Notes: generated by a model not told the origin, from the sequence alone. Counted from the first letter of the stretch, positions 42,292 through 54,274 are shown. The stretch is 60,263 nt of DNA from Rachicladosporium sp. CCFEE 5018 (GCA_002077045.2 KZ111143.1:1154491-1214753), one strand, 5' to 3'. Translations and numbers: made by a program.

Positions 42292-44414
42292 GTGCGTTGA
42301 GGGAGATGTATTGCGGTACGGCTTGGGAAGGAAATACGCTCGTTAAGAGGATAGAGGAGGGAATTGGTGCTTCGCTTCAAGTGGACTGGCAGCTGAGCTA
42401 TCAGTATCTACAATCTTGCAAACTCTTGATCAAACTTTCGCCCATCTCTCCACCCTATGCTGCGAGTCCTCAGCATGCATGCACACGGCAGTGTGTCGCG
42501 TTACATCTGCTGTCCCAACACCATGAACGTGCTCGCGCTACTGTCGCACGTGTCGCGAGCTTCGATTCAAACTCCCGCGAGACCTTCGAGAGACGAGTAG
42601 ATATGCGATTGTTGTATGCGGGGGGACTTGCATCCCTCTGAGGTACCGCAGCCGAGTGACTCGTTGTTGCGGCGTGTTGAGTAGACCCACAAGCAAGGCT
42701 TAGGTCACTCGCCATCGAGCCCTTTAGACTTGTGGGATAGCGGATATTTTGGAAGGTCCTCACTAGATGAGCGTGTCGCTTCGGCCTCTCTCTTGATAAG
42801 TCTTCCGACGGGCGCGAAAAGATTGCTGCATTTGGTCGCTTCTGTCATTCTCTAGCCAGAGCGTCTGGTGGCAGCATCGATTACATAACAAGAAATGACA
42901 CTGTATCCCTGTTTAGCAATCGTCAACGGCTCGAAGCTTGCAGCATCGCGACCCAGACGCGCAACGTCGCCCGTCGAAGATCATCTAGTGACGGGTTTGC
43001 TCGCCTCGCCGGTTGACAGTAGACACTTATATCGGAAACGGCTTGATCAATGATATAGTAATCTCGCGGCAACGGCCATACCACCGAGCTTATGTTACCC
43101 AATTGCACTGATCGTACATTGCAGTGAGCCTTGCATCGAGGCATCTGTACCATCTCCTTGGAGCATATGTACGTCGACGCCGCAACCATCCGGGCATCAT
43201 CGAAGCGCTGTTACTAAGCATGGCCATGCAATACCGAGCTGCGATATCTCGGTTGCCCACGTTGTCACGCTCCGATCGACCAGGCCCTCGGGCGTCAATA
43301 TAGCGACTCGCATAGATCTGGGTCGGTTTCGCGCCAGTGGACTGCTCTCCGTCAGCCTCGGTGGGACGTCACCAATGAGAAACACGAATTGAGTTTGTGA
43401 TGGTGCCGCTCCCGTCGGACCCATGCTACGGGGAGAGAAACTGCCGGGGGAAGGGCGCGTGCGTCTGCATGGGTCATGATTCATGCTGCGTAGGGCGATG
43501 CCCGACCTCGCCCGGTCGCACCTTCTTCCAATTGCAGTTGTAAGTGAAGAACGGGGAAGGCACCCCGTGTACGCGTAGATGTAGTGCAGAAGCGCACTAT
43601 CGCCTCTGTGCGTCCGAATAGGTCCAGAGTCTAGCCATGTCGATGGAATGTCGGATCTGATTGGGCGAGATCGGTACCTGCATCGACGAGGTGTTTGAAA
43701 CCAAGGACCCCTGAGGTGAAACCATGCGGGTCAGGGCTCCCCTTTCTCCCATGTCAAGTTCCCATCGGTATTGCAGCTGCATGCCGATGATTTGTTCTGC
43801 ACGCCGTGCAGGAGAGGTGCGATAGGGAGAGATGTCCTCTATATGAGCGCATCCTGCTATCAGTATCTCTTACTATAGTATTGACTTTGCCGTGAGTAAA
43901 AAAAGATTGATCGCCAGCAGATCCAATCTATCGTCTTGCAGGAGCGCGTCGCGCAAAAAGTCGCGTGGCCGGAGATTGAGAAGGCCCCTGCCGTAGCCTC
44001 GCTAGGGCCTCTATTCTTTCGGCATCCCTGGAGACGTGACTGCGGTGTCAAACGGTTCTCCTGCGGGTCTCTTCACCATCAATCGACACCACCGAGAATT
44101 TGGCTGGATCTTCAGGAGCGGACGGCGACATACACTGCGTGTCACCAATTGCGCAAGACACTCATTGAGGAAGGAGATCGTGTTGTCTGGGCGTGCATTC
44201 CTTGGGCCGGGTACCTGCAGAATACTTCCGAAGGACTTCGCGATTGCAGAGAACGCAGACCATTGGCGTCTTTACGACATCTCCGCGTGGCGAATCGAAC
44301 TCTGGCAATGAACGCGCACTCTGGAAGGCACATACGAGCGACGCACCTGCCACATCGATCAGGGGATACCCTCCAAAACTTCCAGGGGTGACGAATAGCG
44401 CTTAGGTCGCTCTT
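42292..44414. other. Long intergenic region, no supported gene
   Basis: This 2.1 kb runs from the xylanase stop to the assembly gap. The short open frames (60-200 codons) show no recognisable family. The 3' part of the gap-interrupted ribosomal protein gene may occupy the last few hundred bases (about 44100-44414) on the minus strand, but I cannot confirm it. Confidence 0.5.
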
Positions 44415-44514
44415 NNNNNNNNNNNNNNNNNNNNNNNNNNNNNNNNNNNNNNNNNNNNNNNNNNNNNNNNNNNNNNNNNNNNNNNNNNNNNNNNNNNNNN
44501 NNNNNNNNNNNNNN
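44415..44514. other. Assembly gap (100 N)
   Basis: Exactly 100 N characters mark a scaffold gap of unknown true size. It interrupts the minus-strand gene to its right. Confidence 0.99.
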
Positions 44515-45162
44515 ACACCGACAGTGCGTGTCCAGTGGTCCGGGTCCACTTCTCGGTCAGCAGTCAATAAGTCCAGATCTAGCGATGCTTGCTTGGCTAC
44601 CATAACCTCTACTAGCACATGGCGCAGCAGATTGCTCCATCCCGCATTGGTCAGTTCCGTCTTCCTCCTTGGGTTGAAACTGCAGCTCGTTAGATAAGAT
44701 GAATTGTGAAGTGTACAGCAAGGCCGGTGCTCACGCAATGTACTGCTCGCCACCATCTCGTCGGTCTCTCACCCACTGCTCCCCACCAATCATCTCCAGA
44801 CCTGCCCAGTCGGAGGACTGCTTGTAGTCCTTGTTGATACTCGGGTCCACTACCGCTGCCCGCTGCCACTCTCTGCCCTTGTCGTCAACCCATTGCTCGT
44901 AGTCGACCGATCCCGTGGCCACAGTCTCCTCAGCTCGCTTCCTAGTGGCATCCTCGCGCTTCTTCGAGGCCTCGCGGGACTTTTCGTCGCCGAAGATGGA
45001 CTTCGTTAGACGCTTGAAGAAGGGCAGTTGCTCCTCGTGTGACCGGCGGGAGACTGAGAATTGTCGTTGGCTCTGAGCGCGGCAGGCGAGGCATACATAG
45101 CCAGATGTTGCTGGCTGCACCGCCGAGCGAAGGGCCTGCTGGGTTACTGAAAGTCGAGGCAT
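44515..45162 (-). CDS. Mitochondrial ribosomal protein, probably mL50 (MRPL50), cut by the gap
   Basis: I model exon 1 at 45162-44735 and exon 2 from 44679 into the gap, phase 2 with a GTGAGC donor and CTGCAG acceptor. The visible part is about 197 residues. It starts MPRLSVTQQALRSAVQPATS with an Arg/Ser/Gln presequence containing a CLAC Cys pair, as in many mitochondrial ribosomal proteins. A charged helix follows (FGDEKSREASKKREDATRKR), then YEQWVDDKGREWQRAAVVDP, a WAGLEMIGGEQWVRDR block and, in exon 2, FNPRRKTELTNAGWSNLLRH. This order resembles fungal mL50. The ribosomal assignment is moderate; the mitochondrial location is better supported. The C-terminus is lost in the N run. Confidence 0.55.
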
Positions 45163-46140
45163 AGCAGGGTGTAGCAAGAAACAGTCCACTATTACCATCT
45201 GCTCAGACATTCATGGCTCTTGATGCAGCTCGGGAGTCCGCTGTTCGCTCGATCAGGCTAGCGCGATATACGCGCGAGTCAGATGAAACCCTCGAGTATC
45301 CAGCTTGGTTCATGATGTTGCACAAGAACTTCCTCACTTCAATTTCACCACTTGACCATACATCGCACACGATATCGCATGGACGTGTCTCGGCGAACCA
45401 GAAGCATGAACAACATCTTGCAATATGCTCACGAGATCATGTGCGACGAGACGCGATGAACTTCCAGGCCGATTTTCAATTGCTTGGCTGGTCGTAAACG
45501 CGCCGGCTATCGATGGACCGCAATCCTGCAGCAGAAGCCCATTGCAACACAGACTGTGATTCATCTCGCTTCGATGTTATTCACCGGTTCATGTAGCCAA
45601 GACTGCTCATGCAGACCGGCCGCCCTGGTGCAGTCAAGCTAGTCGAAGAGGATTCCAAGCGGTCTTGGTATGACATAATCAGCGAAGTGTGGATATCGCT
45701 AATGCAAGCCATGGACGGGACGTTCACCTTGTCGTGCTGCATGATGGTGAGTCTGTCTTTCTGTTAAAGTTGCTTTCATTTTTTCTCTCGCCGTCGCTCG
45801 AGCCGTTCTTCTACCTCTTCTCCCAAAAGTCACTTTCACACAGCTAGCTTTGCCTCTCCAAGATCTTGGAGTGCGCTTGTGCTACTATCAGTAAGGCTAC
45901 ACTCGTGAAGCTGCTATAAGGTGAGAGACAGGGAGAGATAGACACGCGAAATTGTGGCAAAACGCGATCCTGAGTGATATTTCTGCTTTCTGAGCAGCTG
46001 TGCCACCAATACGATCAGGTTCATACGCTTCTTGAATGAGCGGAGTTCTTTGCGCATCAGGTCCATTGGAAAGAGACAGTATTCCCCATGATCTGTTCAC
46101 CAATTCGGCTTGCGAATCCCGATAGTGGCACTCGGCCAGG
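45163..46140. other. Divergent intergenic region
   Basis: This 978 bp separates the mitochondrial protein gene and the CorA-like gene, transcribed away from each other. A pyrimidine-rich stretch (cattttttctctcgcc, near 45778) may mark a promoter or 5' leader of the CorA-like gene. No gene is supported. Confidence 0.55.
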
Positions 46141-48545
46141 ATGAGTCAAGCCGAGCAGGTCGGCGATTTGCTCAAGCAGCTTGATGCCCAGAGGGACGCA
46201 TATATCGAGTCCCTTCGGCAGATACATGAGCTGCTGGCCCAGAATTTGGCGGCCACCACTTCGCAGCCTGCAACAGACGATAGGACACTACATCGACCTT
46301 CAATTACAGGACCAAGATCGCCGAGGCCATCGGTTACACACGCAGCATCGGAACGAAGAGCCGGGGGGAGGAAGTCGTCTGCTGGTTTGGCAACACTTAC
46401 CACTTCCTCCGAGTCCAGGCGAACAGGTGACGACTCAGACGTGGATGCAGATGACGAAGACTTGTATGTTTCAGTGTCCCTCGGAGCTGAGAAGTACGAT
46501 GAGGAAACCCTTCGTAGTCACCTACGAGCGTACAAGTGGAATCAGTATGGCGCCAAGATCCTAGCCTCCGTCATTGATAGTCCAACGCGCCTTCAGCAAC
46601 CTCAGCTCATTCATAACAAGCTCGGAGAAGCAGAAGATCGCAGTCACCTCAGCCATTACTCCGTGTACGATGTGGGAGCTGATGGCGCGCCTCTTCCAGT
46701 GGATTTCCCACAGGTAGAGAGAGAGCAGTCGAAAGCCCAAGCCATATGGCATGCTATCAGAGAAATCAATCAGCCGCCGAAGGAGCGACTCGCAGTGGGC
46801 CGCATCACGATCCTGCGCGAGCCGAGTCCTATGCTGTTCGGTGCTGCGCATCACACACTCAGTCCTCACTTCGATGTCGACGAGCTGTTTAAGCATTTAA
46901 TCGACGTCAGCGGTACATCTCCGCACATGCATCGATCGTTCGACGACGATTTGCGAAAGCAGAAGAGCTTTGTCTTCAGCTTTGAGTACTTCACCGTGGG
47001 TTCTCACATCACGCGTTTCATCATTGTAATATAGCTAACAGCAGGTAGATCATCGGCCCAGAATGCGTCCCGATGAAGTGGCAGCTTGCTGATCAACAGG
47101 ATGAACGCAAGGCCGGTCACATCGCCGTTACGCGCTGCAGCTCAGTCGTCGCCCTCGCTCTTACCGGACCAGCTATACGCAAAGTGAGGAACCCTCATCG
47201 GAGAGCAAAGAATGCGTTCGGCTTTGCCTATGACCCTTGGTCCGCGTGGCATGTGCTGAATTTACAATGCTACCCGGATTGGCATGCAACGATGGACGTA
47301 AGTCTCGCTTCTCGTCGTTGCAGGACGATGGATGAGGGTCGCTGATCATGTTGACCTACAGATACACGACTCGACGAAGCACTATGTCAATGGCGTAGAA
47401 GCGTTCATGACCACGTTGCTCGGTGAGTACCGCGATGCCCAGAAGCGCTTCGAGCAGATATACAAAGAGATCACGCGACTCGTGACTCCACCACTGGACT
47501 TCATCTTCAACTCCGATCTACGCGACACGTTGTTGTTCGAAGACAGTGAGTTTACATACTCGCGCAGATACTTCTGGGCATACCAGACTCTGGGCATGAT
47601 GAATGATAGTATCAAGCTCATGGTCGACGCGTACGAAGATACCTTCACCGATGATGTCTGGGATGGAACGCACAAGACCCTTTGGCCACTACTGGAGCAG
47701 AATAGCTCTCGCAATATGTACTTCAAGAAGAAGATGGCTAGTCTTCGCTCCAAATTCGAGAAGGAGATGGTTGCCCTCAGGAAGATCATCGAGGAAAACG
47801 ACGATCGCCGAGAAGAGATCAACGGCCTCAAGGAGGAGCTCTTCAAGGGGACCTCGATCCAAGGTACGTGGACAGCAGACGTCGCATCGTCGCCCAGCCA
47901 TGACTCTTTGCAGACGTGAGAATTGACCAAAACGCAGAATCCCGCAAATCCGTCGAGAACACCGAAGTCAGCATCCTCCAAGGACACAACATCAAGATCC
48001 TAACCATGGTATCCCTTGTATTCATCCCTTTAACCTTTGTCACCTCAGTCTTTGGAATGACCAATATGCCCTCTCGGGAGTCGTACTGGCTGTTCGGCTG
48101 CGTCACGGTCGCGGTTTGCGTGCCTTTTTTCGTCCTGATCGGCTCCCTCAATACAACCACGGGCATGCGCTTCTGGCGAGCAAAGACTGCAGCTCTACTT
48201 CGGAACATCGGTAGATTCCTCGCGTGGTTGATAAGCTGTGGTGGCCACCGCAAGGATGATTCGGACGACGAGGATGACTTGTCCGAGAGCGATAGTGGTA
48301 TTGGCAATGGCTCGAGGACGAAGTTCGGTCATCGCCTCTCGAACGCACAAAGCCTGCGAGCCAGGACACGACCTTTGTCACGCCAGAGGAGTAGGGCTCT
48401 TGCGGAAGATCTCGAAGCCCGGAAAGAGGGCTTGCCTGTGGCAGATGCTGTACGGCCAGAGTTGGATCGCTCGCCGAGCTCGATGCTGGCGAAGATGATG
48501 ATGCATGAGCGGAAGCGCACATTGAGGTATAGCACAGATGTGTAG
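46141..48545 (+). CDS. CorA-like divalent metal-ion transporter
   Basis: I model four exons, 46141-46995, 47049-47297, 47362-47863 and 47914-48545, giving 745 residues. The large N-terminal cytosolic region opens with a coiled coil and a Ser/Arg-rich linker, then a long alpha/beta domain. A long stalk helix (SSRNMYFKKKMASLRSKFEK, KIIEENDDRREEINGLKEEL) leads to two membrane spans: ILTMVSLVFIPLTFVTSVFGM and YWLFGCVTVAVCVPFFVLIGS. This is the CorA architecture of pentameric magnesium channels. The signature loop after span 1 reads GMTNMP, not the classical GMN, so ion selectivity may differ. A C-terminal cytosolic tail of ~120 residues is acidic, then Arg/Ser-rich, which is unusual next to bacterial CorA. 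Confidence 0.85.
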
Positions 48546-49213
48546 CAATCCTGAAGTATCCTCGCTTCTCCAGACATCCGTCTCTCTCGTCTCCGCTGCT
48601 GGAGACGACCTCACAACCACTAGAGTAACCAGCCATGTCGAGGAGAGGCATGATCAATGCACTGCAGGAGCACTCCAATACTGAAACAGAGCATCGACTC
48701 GCGTTACCAACGTTTAAAAGCAGCAGCCCATACAAAGCACATCCTGGAAGATTCTGGCGGACGCTCACGGTCAGGCAGTCTGTATGAATTTCCAGCTCTG
48801 AAAACGTCGGTGCAACCTAAGTACGACCATGTTTTGTAATTCCACAAACAGAGCCGACGCTCTTTGTTCTCGCGGGTGCCCGTAGGCCTCGTCAGGAGTA
48901 CAGTCTCTGTCACCTTGCATAACTCGGCGAGTCCACACCACGAGTGATAGTTTGCTACTCTTTTCGCACGCGATAGAGGGTCCACACGCATCGCAATGAT
49001 GAATAGCAAAGCAGAACTGCATTGAATCATGATCATTTCATTGCTGATTTTCGCTACAAAGATGTCATCGCTCTGCCATATGCTATTCTCTCAGTCCTCG
49101 GTGGCACGTATCGACCTTCCTTCGTCCTTCGTGCCTTGATTGCCCGCGCACGTCGCATCATTCTACCCGAAACAGCTCCATTTCGCCAGACACACGACAC
49201 CAGGACATTATCA
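48546..49213. other. Intergenic between convergent CorA-like and oxysterol-binding genes
   Basis: This 668 bp holds two 3' regions and shows no supported gene. Confidence 0.55.
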
Positions 49214-50422
49214 CTACGCCCCGTTCTTGCTCAACTCCTTACTCAACTGACTAAACGGCGGCTTCGCCGCACTCGCCTTCGCCTGATCAAAAACCCACAC
49301 CCCGTTCGTCTGATCCGCCTCCAGACTCTCCCCAGGCGCTTCCTTCTTTAACTTCTCAAAGATCGGCAGTCCCTTGGCCTTCGAGAAAAATCGCCGCTCC
49401 CACTCCCTCCCCTCAGCAGCCTCCTTCTTCCGCATCTCGCGCTGAGAGTTCTCGATCAAAGTCTTCTCCGCGCTCGTCGTGTTCATGTCGCCTTTCAATA
49501 TAGCTGCGGCGACTTTCTGCCACGCCCGTCGTGTTTCAAGCGGGTCTTGTGCTTCAATGGGCGCCACTTGAAGGGGTGTTTTGGGCTCGGCTTTGGCGTT
49601 GTAGGTATCCACGACCTCTTTCTTCGCGTTCTTGATCGTGAAATTGTTCGTCCAGGCACCCTCTGCCGTGTAGATGACATCGTGCTTGCTCTTCTCCTTG
49701 CCGTGTGGGTACATCGTTGCCGTGATAGAGTTCTTCGTGCCGCTCACCCAGCCTTTGCCGGAGTACTCGACTTTGCTGGTGAAGCCATTGGAGCCGACGA
49801 TGTATGTGCTCTTGTTGAGCTCGACGTAAGGGCTGCCTGTAATGAGACCTTCGATATGAAGACTTGGAAGTGTGATCAGGTAGTCCTCATCCCAAGCGTC
49901 TAGGTGCAAGATCGCGTGACCGACTTGGCGGACGTGTATGGTGCGACTGAACGATGCCTTCTGCGCATTGTATCCTTGAAGTCGGACGCCGTGCTTGTCG
50001 TTCCAGATACTGTATGCCGTGACGGGAGGATGATGACTGACTTGCTCGCTGACAAGATGCGTGGTGCCTTCCTGATCCTCCCATTTGCCCATGAAAAGCT
50101 CGCCGAGGAAGGGGTTTAGGGGTTTCTTCTCGGAGCCAAGCTTCTCGTTTCGCGAGGCGTATTGTTGTTTGAGCGTGCTGAGGAACCACTTCAAGACTAG
50201 CATCGCGCGCTTCTGGGGATCTTTCTCTGCGGCCGGTGCGACAAGCAATTTGGGCATCTCGGCCCAGTATGCGGAGAACTCAGTCAGGGAGGTTGTGGAG
50301 AGGATGAAGGCTGGCGCAGTCATGGAGGCCAGATCGCCATTGAAGGACGCGATACTCTTGAGGAATGATCCCCACGATCCCTTCGACGACGCCGGTAGGG
50401 CAGCGCCCTCTTCTGAACTCAT
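49214..50422 (-). CDS. Oxysterol-binding protein-related lipid transfer protein (Osh6/7-like)
   Basis: The single exon gives 402 residues from MSSEEGAALPASSKGSWGSF; the frame is open 85 codons upstream, but that part looks like leader sequence. The protein is an ORD domain alone, without PH or ankyrin repeats, as in the short yeast Osh proteins. Osh6/7-type members exchange phosphatidylserine for PI4P at ER-plasma membrane contacts. Visible markers: the lid region (SWGSFLKSIASFNGDLASM), NPFLGELFMGKW, the family signature EQVSHHPP with its paired His, and KSKHDVIYTAEGAWTN. The C-terminal part has Lys/Glu-rich helices ending KELSKNGA. The Osh6/7 subgroup is inferred from length and the absence of other domains. 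Confidence 0.92.
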   Translation of the reverse strand: MSSEEGAALPASSKGSWGSFLKSIASFNGDLASMTAPAFILSTTSLTEFSAYWAEMPKLLVAPAAEKDPQKRAMLVLKWFLSTLKQQYASRNEKLGSEKKPLNPFLGELFMGKWEDQEGTTHLVSEQVSHHPPVTAYSIWNDKHGVRLQGYNAQKASFSRTIHVRQVGHAILHLDAWDEDYLITLPSLHIEGLITGSPYVELNKSTYIVGSNGFTSKVEYSGKGWVSGTKNSITATMYPHGKEKSKHDVIYTAEGAWTNNFTIKNAKKEVVDTYNAKAEPKTPLQVAPIEAQDPLETRRAWQKVAAAILKGDMNTTSAEKTLIENSQREMRKKEAAEGREWERRFFSKAKGLPIFEKLKKEAPGESLEADQTNGVWVFDQAKASAAKPPFSQLSKELSKNGA

Positions 50423-50774
50423 ATCGCCGGTTAGTCGTGTGGTGATCAGGAAGCTGATGTATTGCTCGATCTGCAGTACGTAGAAGGATTCAAGGAGAGA
50501 ACCAGAGTTTGAAGGGCGTGAAGAATTGCGATCGTATGGGAAGGTCAGGAAGATTGGCGCACCAACAACGGCTCCTCCAAACATAAAGTCAAGACCACGC
50601 CGTTGCGCCCCGCCACAGGTGTCACTCCTGCCCACGCTAGAAACGTCATCCCGTTGCGCTTGTGCAGGCACGCTCACGAGGGGTCTGGAACATCACGTGC
50701 GTAATTTTCCAACAGCGTTCGCGTAGCATTGCATTTATCAAGGCCAAAATCGCTATCAAACATCGCCAGCACGC

Positions 50775-52157
50775 TCACCTCACCAAACTTACACTCCCCC
50801 TCGGCGCCTTACTCCACGCACCATTCACTCTCCGCTCGCCATCTGTCTCTCCAAAGATCCGTCTCAGCTCCGCGCAAGCGCCCAAGTAATGCTCCCTTAC
50901 ACCTGGTGTAGGCTTGAGCGGATTTGGAGCTTTGTCCCAGCCATGCGGCACTCCAGGGATCATTTGGTAACGCACCGTCTTGCCGATGTCCTCACTGATC
51001 AGCCGATGGTGGAATGCCTGCCCTTCGTCTAGTAGCATATCCCATTCACAGGTATACATGATGATCTCTTGAGGCAAGGCGGAGCGAAGGAGTGCCGAAG
51101 GTGCGAGGCCTGGGGAGAGGTAGGGTGAGTCGAGGGAGATCGTGTCTGGAGGATGTAGGTATGATTCGTCGAAGAGATCTGTAAATACCGCGGGCAAGTC
51201 CTGGTCTTTGCGAATTGTCGTAGCACGGCGTTGGGCACGGGTGAGAGTATAGTCACAAGACGGATACCAAGGGACTATTGCGCGGATGGAGATTTCGCCG
51301 ACTGAGAGCGAAGACTGGGTGACCTGGGGCTCTTTATTTAGCGTGTTGGGGAGCTTCGGAGGCGGTTTCGAGGGATCAATAATCTCGACGTTACTGGTCA
51401 TGGTGCGACTTGGTGTTATTGATGCCGACGACTCCCCTGAGATGAACGGGTTTAATGGCGAGCCCGGCCTGCTAAGATCCTCTTCTCGCGGGAAGCCCAT
51501 CCTCTCGTCCCACAGGCGCAGTGGGACTGTGAATGCCATGTTCCCACCTGAGCTGAAGCCAGAGAGTGCAATCCTGTCTACGTCAATCCCAAGCTCGTTT
51601 GCATGCTTGTGTACCCATATTACAGCGTCTGCGCCATCCTCCACTGCAGTCGGGAACGGATGCTCGGGTGCAAGTCGGTAGTCGACACTAACGACCACAG
51701 CATCGCACTCGTCCACCACTGTAGCGCACCACCGTGCATCATCTTTCGAGGTGCCAAGTGTGAAGCCTCCACCATGAAAATTCACGACCACCGGATACCC
51801 ACCCCACTTCCTCCCACCACTGCTTCGTCTTCGAATATTCTCCGCGATCGTTTCCACAGAGCTCGTGCGCCTCTTCTGCCTAGCCGCTCGTGCCTCATCG
51901 CTACCATCTGTTCTATCCGGTTCGGCATGCCATGCTCGTTTCTGCCTCTGGTAGCCGCTTGGCAAGTAGAAGGACAAATCAATGCCTCCTGGTATGCCAC
52001 TGATGGTGGCAGGTATGGTCTTGACGAAGCCCGGCTTCGGCGGTCGCGGCGGGGCCAGGCGGTGTAGCAGCATACCGATTGCCATCAGGTATCGCCACAT
52101 CTGCGCGTGGAGGTGTAGTATCCATCTTGACCGTGGTGGCTTCTTGAAATCGGCCAT
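50775..52157 (-). CDS. Alpha/beta hydrolase, hormone-sensitive-lipase type
   Basis: The single exon gives 460 residues. A hydrophobic segment near residues 17-35 (LHAQMWRYLMAIGMLLHRL) may anchor it to a membrane. The oxyanion motif HGGG lies in VVVNFHGGGFTLGT, and VVSVDYRLAPEHPFPTAVED follows. The nucleophile Ser is in ALSGFSSGGNMAF. A loop of about 80 disordered Ser/Pro-rich residues is inserted after the nucleophile strand. The acid Asp is probably in CEWDMLLDEG and the catalytic His in GVPHGWD. These features place it in the HSL (type IV) esterase/lipase family; the substrate is likely a short acyl ester but cannot be named. Its start lies 1.4 kb from the next gene. Confidence 0.88.
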   Translation of the reverse strand: MADFKKPPRSRWILHLHAQMWRYLMAIGMLLHRLAPPRPPKPGFVKTIPATISGIPGGIDLSFYLPSGYQRQKRAWHAEPDRTDGSDEARAARQKRRTSSVETIAENIRRRSSGGRKWGGYPVVVNFHGGGFTLGTSKDDARWCATVVDECDAVVVSVDYRLAPEHPFPTAVEDGADAVIWVHKHANELGIDVDRIALSGFSSGGNMAFTVPLRLWDERMGFPREEDLSRPGSPLNPFISGESSASITPSRTMTSNVEIIDPSKPPPKLPNTLNKEPQVTQSSLSVGEISIRAIVPWYPSCDYTLTRAQRRATTIRKDQDLPAVFTDLFDESYLHPPDTISLDSPYLSPGLAPSALLRSALPQEIIMYTCEWDMLLDEGQAFHHRLISEDIGKTVRYQMIPGVPHGWDKAPNPLKPTPGVREHYLGACAELRRIFGETDGERRVNGAWSKAPRGSVSLVR

Positions 52158-53565
52158 CGCGCGCCGCCAGCGCTAGCAGCCCCCAAGGAAGATATGTTCC
52201 AGCTGGCCGTCGACTGGACGGTTTACTCTGGTCCACTTATCGCCGCGTGAAGACAGGGTAAGTATACACGCAGTAGCCCTGGAAAGATCTCGAGGAAGGC
52301 TTCGGCTCTCTGCTGTTTTGGCCGGTCTACTATCTCAGGCTCCACGCAGAAATTGGGGTGGTGAATTAGGGGTAAGAACAAACGAGAAGAGGTGATCAAG
52401 AAACCATACTGACTGTAAGCGTCCTATTGTGCGCTCTAGTCCTTGTGCGCAAAGCACCGATGGAAAGTATGATCGGTGGTCCGCGGCTCGTTGGTGTTGA
52501 AGTGATCAATGGAGGATGTGTCAGCAACTTATGCAAAGCGCGTCGGGTCCAAGGGTCTCAAGATCGGCCCTTCTACGTTCAGAGCCGTGTCACCATACGG
52601 GGAGTCCGGACATTCCAGATACTAGTACTTGGACTCTATTGCACTTGTCAGTACCTGAGGCTTGTTTGAAGGCGACTTGAAAGCGCGGCGAAGAAACGGT
52701 ACCTGCATGAAACAGTCATGCACAACATCGGAACGCAGCCCCCACGCTCGTCCCCGCGGTCCCTTCATGGGCCGAGCAGCGGCGACCTTGACAGACCACC
52801 GCAGTGAGACTTCAACGGCCTCTGTAGTCACCACACCATTGATAGCACACCACATTGACCAGTCACCTCGACCACGCTGTCGTATGGCTGCCAGGGTCAT
52901 GTGCCAACAACATCCCATCAAGGTCACAGTCACGTCAGCCGCGCAGGCGCTCATGCTCCGCACAGCTTCTCCACACTCGTCACCAGACAGCGATAACGAT
53001 AGCGAGACGCGCAGGCCAGCCATCAAGGCACATGCAAGCTTGGACAGCTCTCAGGTGAACCCGGGAATGGCCGCGCCATGCTGCCAACAACAAAGCAAAG
53101 TCATGCTGGTCTTTGTCTACATCAGTCAATAGCTTTTCCTCGTGAACCTCCATTCGACTCATCGCAGTACCAGCTCCGCCACATCCATCAATCCATATCC
53201 AAGTCCGCAATCCCAAATCTCCGACGCCTCAGCCCCAACCGCCGAGCAGTGACTCAGCGACGCCGAAGCTTCCAACTCACCTCAGAGTCGTGAACGCACG
53301 CCGCAGCTGCCTTCCTCTCATACAAGAGACAGGCAGTCACGTCTTAGCCGAGCGTTGTGTCATCCTTTGTCTCAATCACTCATCCAGCCGCTCCCAGCTC
53401 TTGACCAATATTTCTTCCACCTGAGAATCATCCTCATCGAAGCTTCACATCAACACTCCAGCGCCTTTGCAGAGGCGCGTCAGCATCGAGCTTCAGCACA
53501 GCGGTCCACACCAGCAAGCCAGCATAGCTCTACACCAGAACAACACCCTGAACACGACTTCCATC
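52158..53565. other. Long divergent intergenic region
   Basis: This 1.4 kb lies between the hydrolase and the small three-exon gene. Short open frames (60-156 codons, for example 52662-53132) overlap on both strands but show no domain, and I do not call them. The last 300 bp is C/T-rich and probably holds the small gene's promoter and leader. Confidence 0.55.
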
Positions 53566-54274
53566 ATGTCCTCTGAGCAAATCCTCCCAGCCTCTGACCT
53601 CCGCAGCGCTGCTCAAGACTCCAAGCGCGACGCTGCGCGCAAGGCCAAGTGAGTGATTATCTTGTTCGTTCCCGCGTATAGAAGCTGACGTCTTCCTCTT
53701 CCAGGTGGTCCCTGGGCGCTATTGAGCGCGCCGGTCGCGGAGAAGGTAATCCGCGTCCCCTCCGTCCATCTGACACGTAAGTCATCTCGCCTTCGCCTTA
53801 TCCTGTCCTTCCACGAGGTTGACGCAACCCCCCAGCCGCATCACTGCCGACCGCCGCGCCGACAAAGGCATCTCGGCCCTCCAACAGATCGCCAAGACAG
53901 CCTCCCGCCGCGATCTCAAGGACGGCCAGTCCTACGTCGCGACCTCGGACGAATCTAGTGGATACGACTCCGACCATATCGACGCCGCTGACGTCGCGCC
54001 ATCTCCCACCGGTAACGTCGAGGTGATGTACAGCTTCGATGCTCCTCGTGGTCCGACCCAGGGTAGCCAAATCCTGAACATGAAGCTTGCGCAGGCCGTG
54101 GAGAAGTTCGAGGAGCGCGAGACTGTCAAGCTGGTCAAGACTGAGTGGGACGTGCTTGACACTGAGGGCGAGATTGTCGCTGCTTCTCCGATGAAGAAGG
54201 AGAAGAAGGTCAAGAAGGCGCCCGTTCCTGCTCCGAGAGTGCCGGATGCGGACGAGGATTACGAGTTCATCTGA
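53566..54274 (+). CDS. Small conserved-looking protein of unknown function
   Basis: I do not recognise this gene. Three exons, 53566-53648, 53705-53776 and 53818-54274, with consistent phases (2, 2) and GTGAGT/GTAAGT donors, give 203 residues. The start is MSSEQILPASDLRSAAQDSK. The splices join a basic helical N-terminus (RDAARKAKWSLGAIERAGRG) to ITADRRADKGISALQQIAKT. The middle is acidic and Ser-rich (YVATSDESSGYDSDHIDAAD). A helix with EKFEERETVKLVKTEWDVLD follows, then a Lys-rich patch (KKEKKVKKAP) and an acidic terminal DADEDYEFI. Charged, soluble, without membrane spans or Cys. A regulatory or scaffold protein would fit, but that is only a guess. Confidence 0.7.

Noticed and set aside
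44280..44310. tRNA-like T-loop (gttcgattc on the minus strand)
   Set aside because: The flanking bases do not form a T stem, and no acceptor or anticodon arm is found.
44142..44756. 204-codon frame spanning the N run
   Set aside because: It is translated through 34 unknown codons; only the right part matches a real exon.
52622..53132. 134- and 156-codon frames upstream of the small three-exon gene
   Set aside because: They overlap each other on opposite strands, and their composition is not protein-like.
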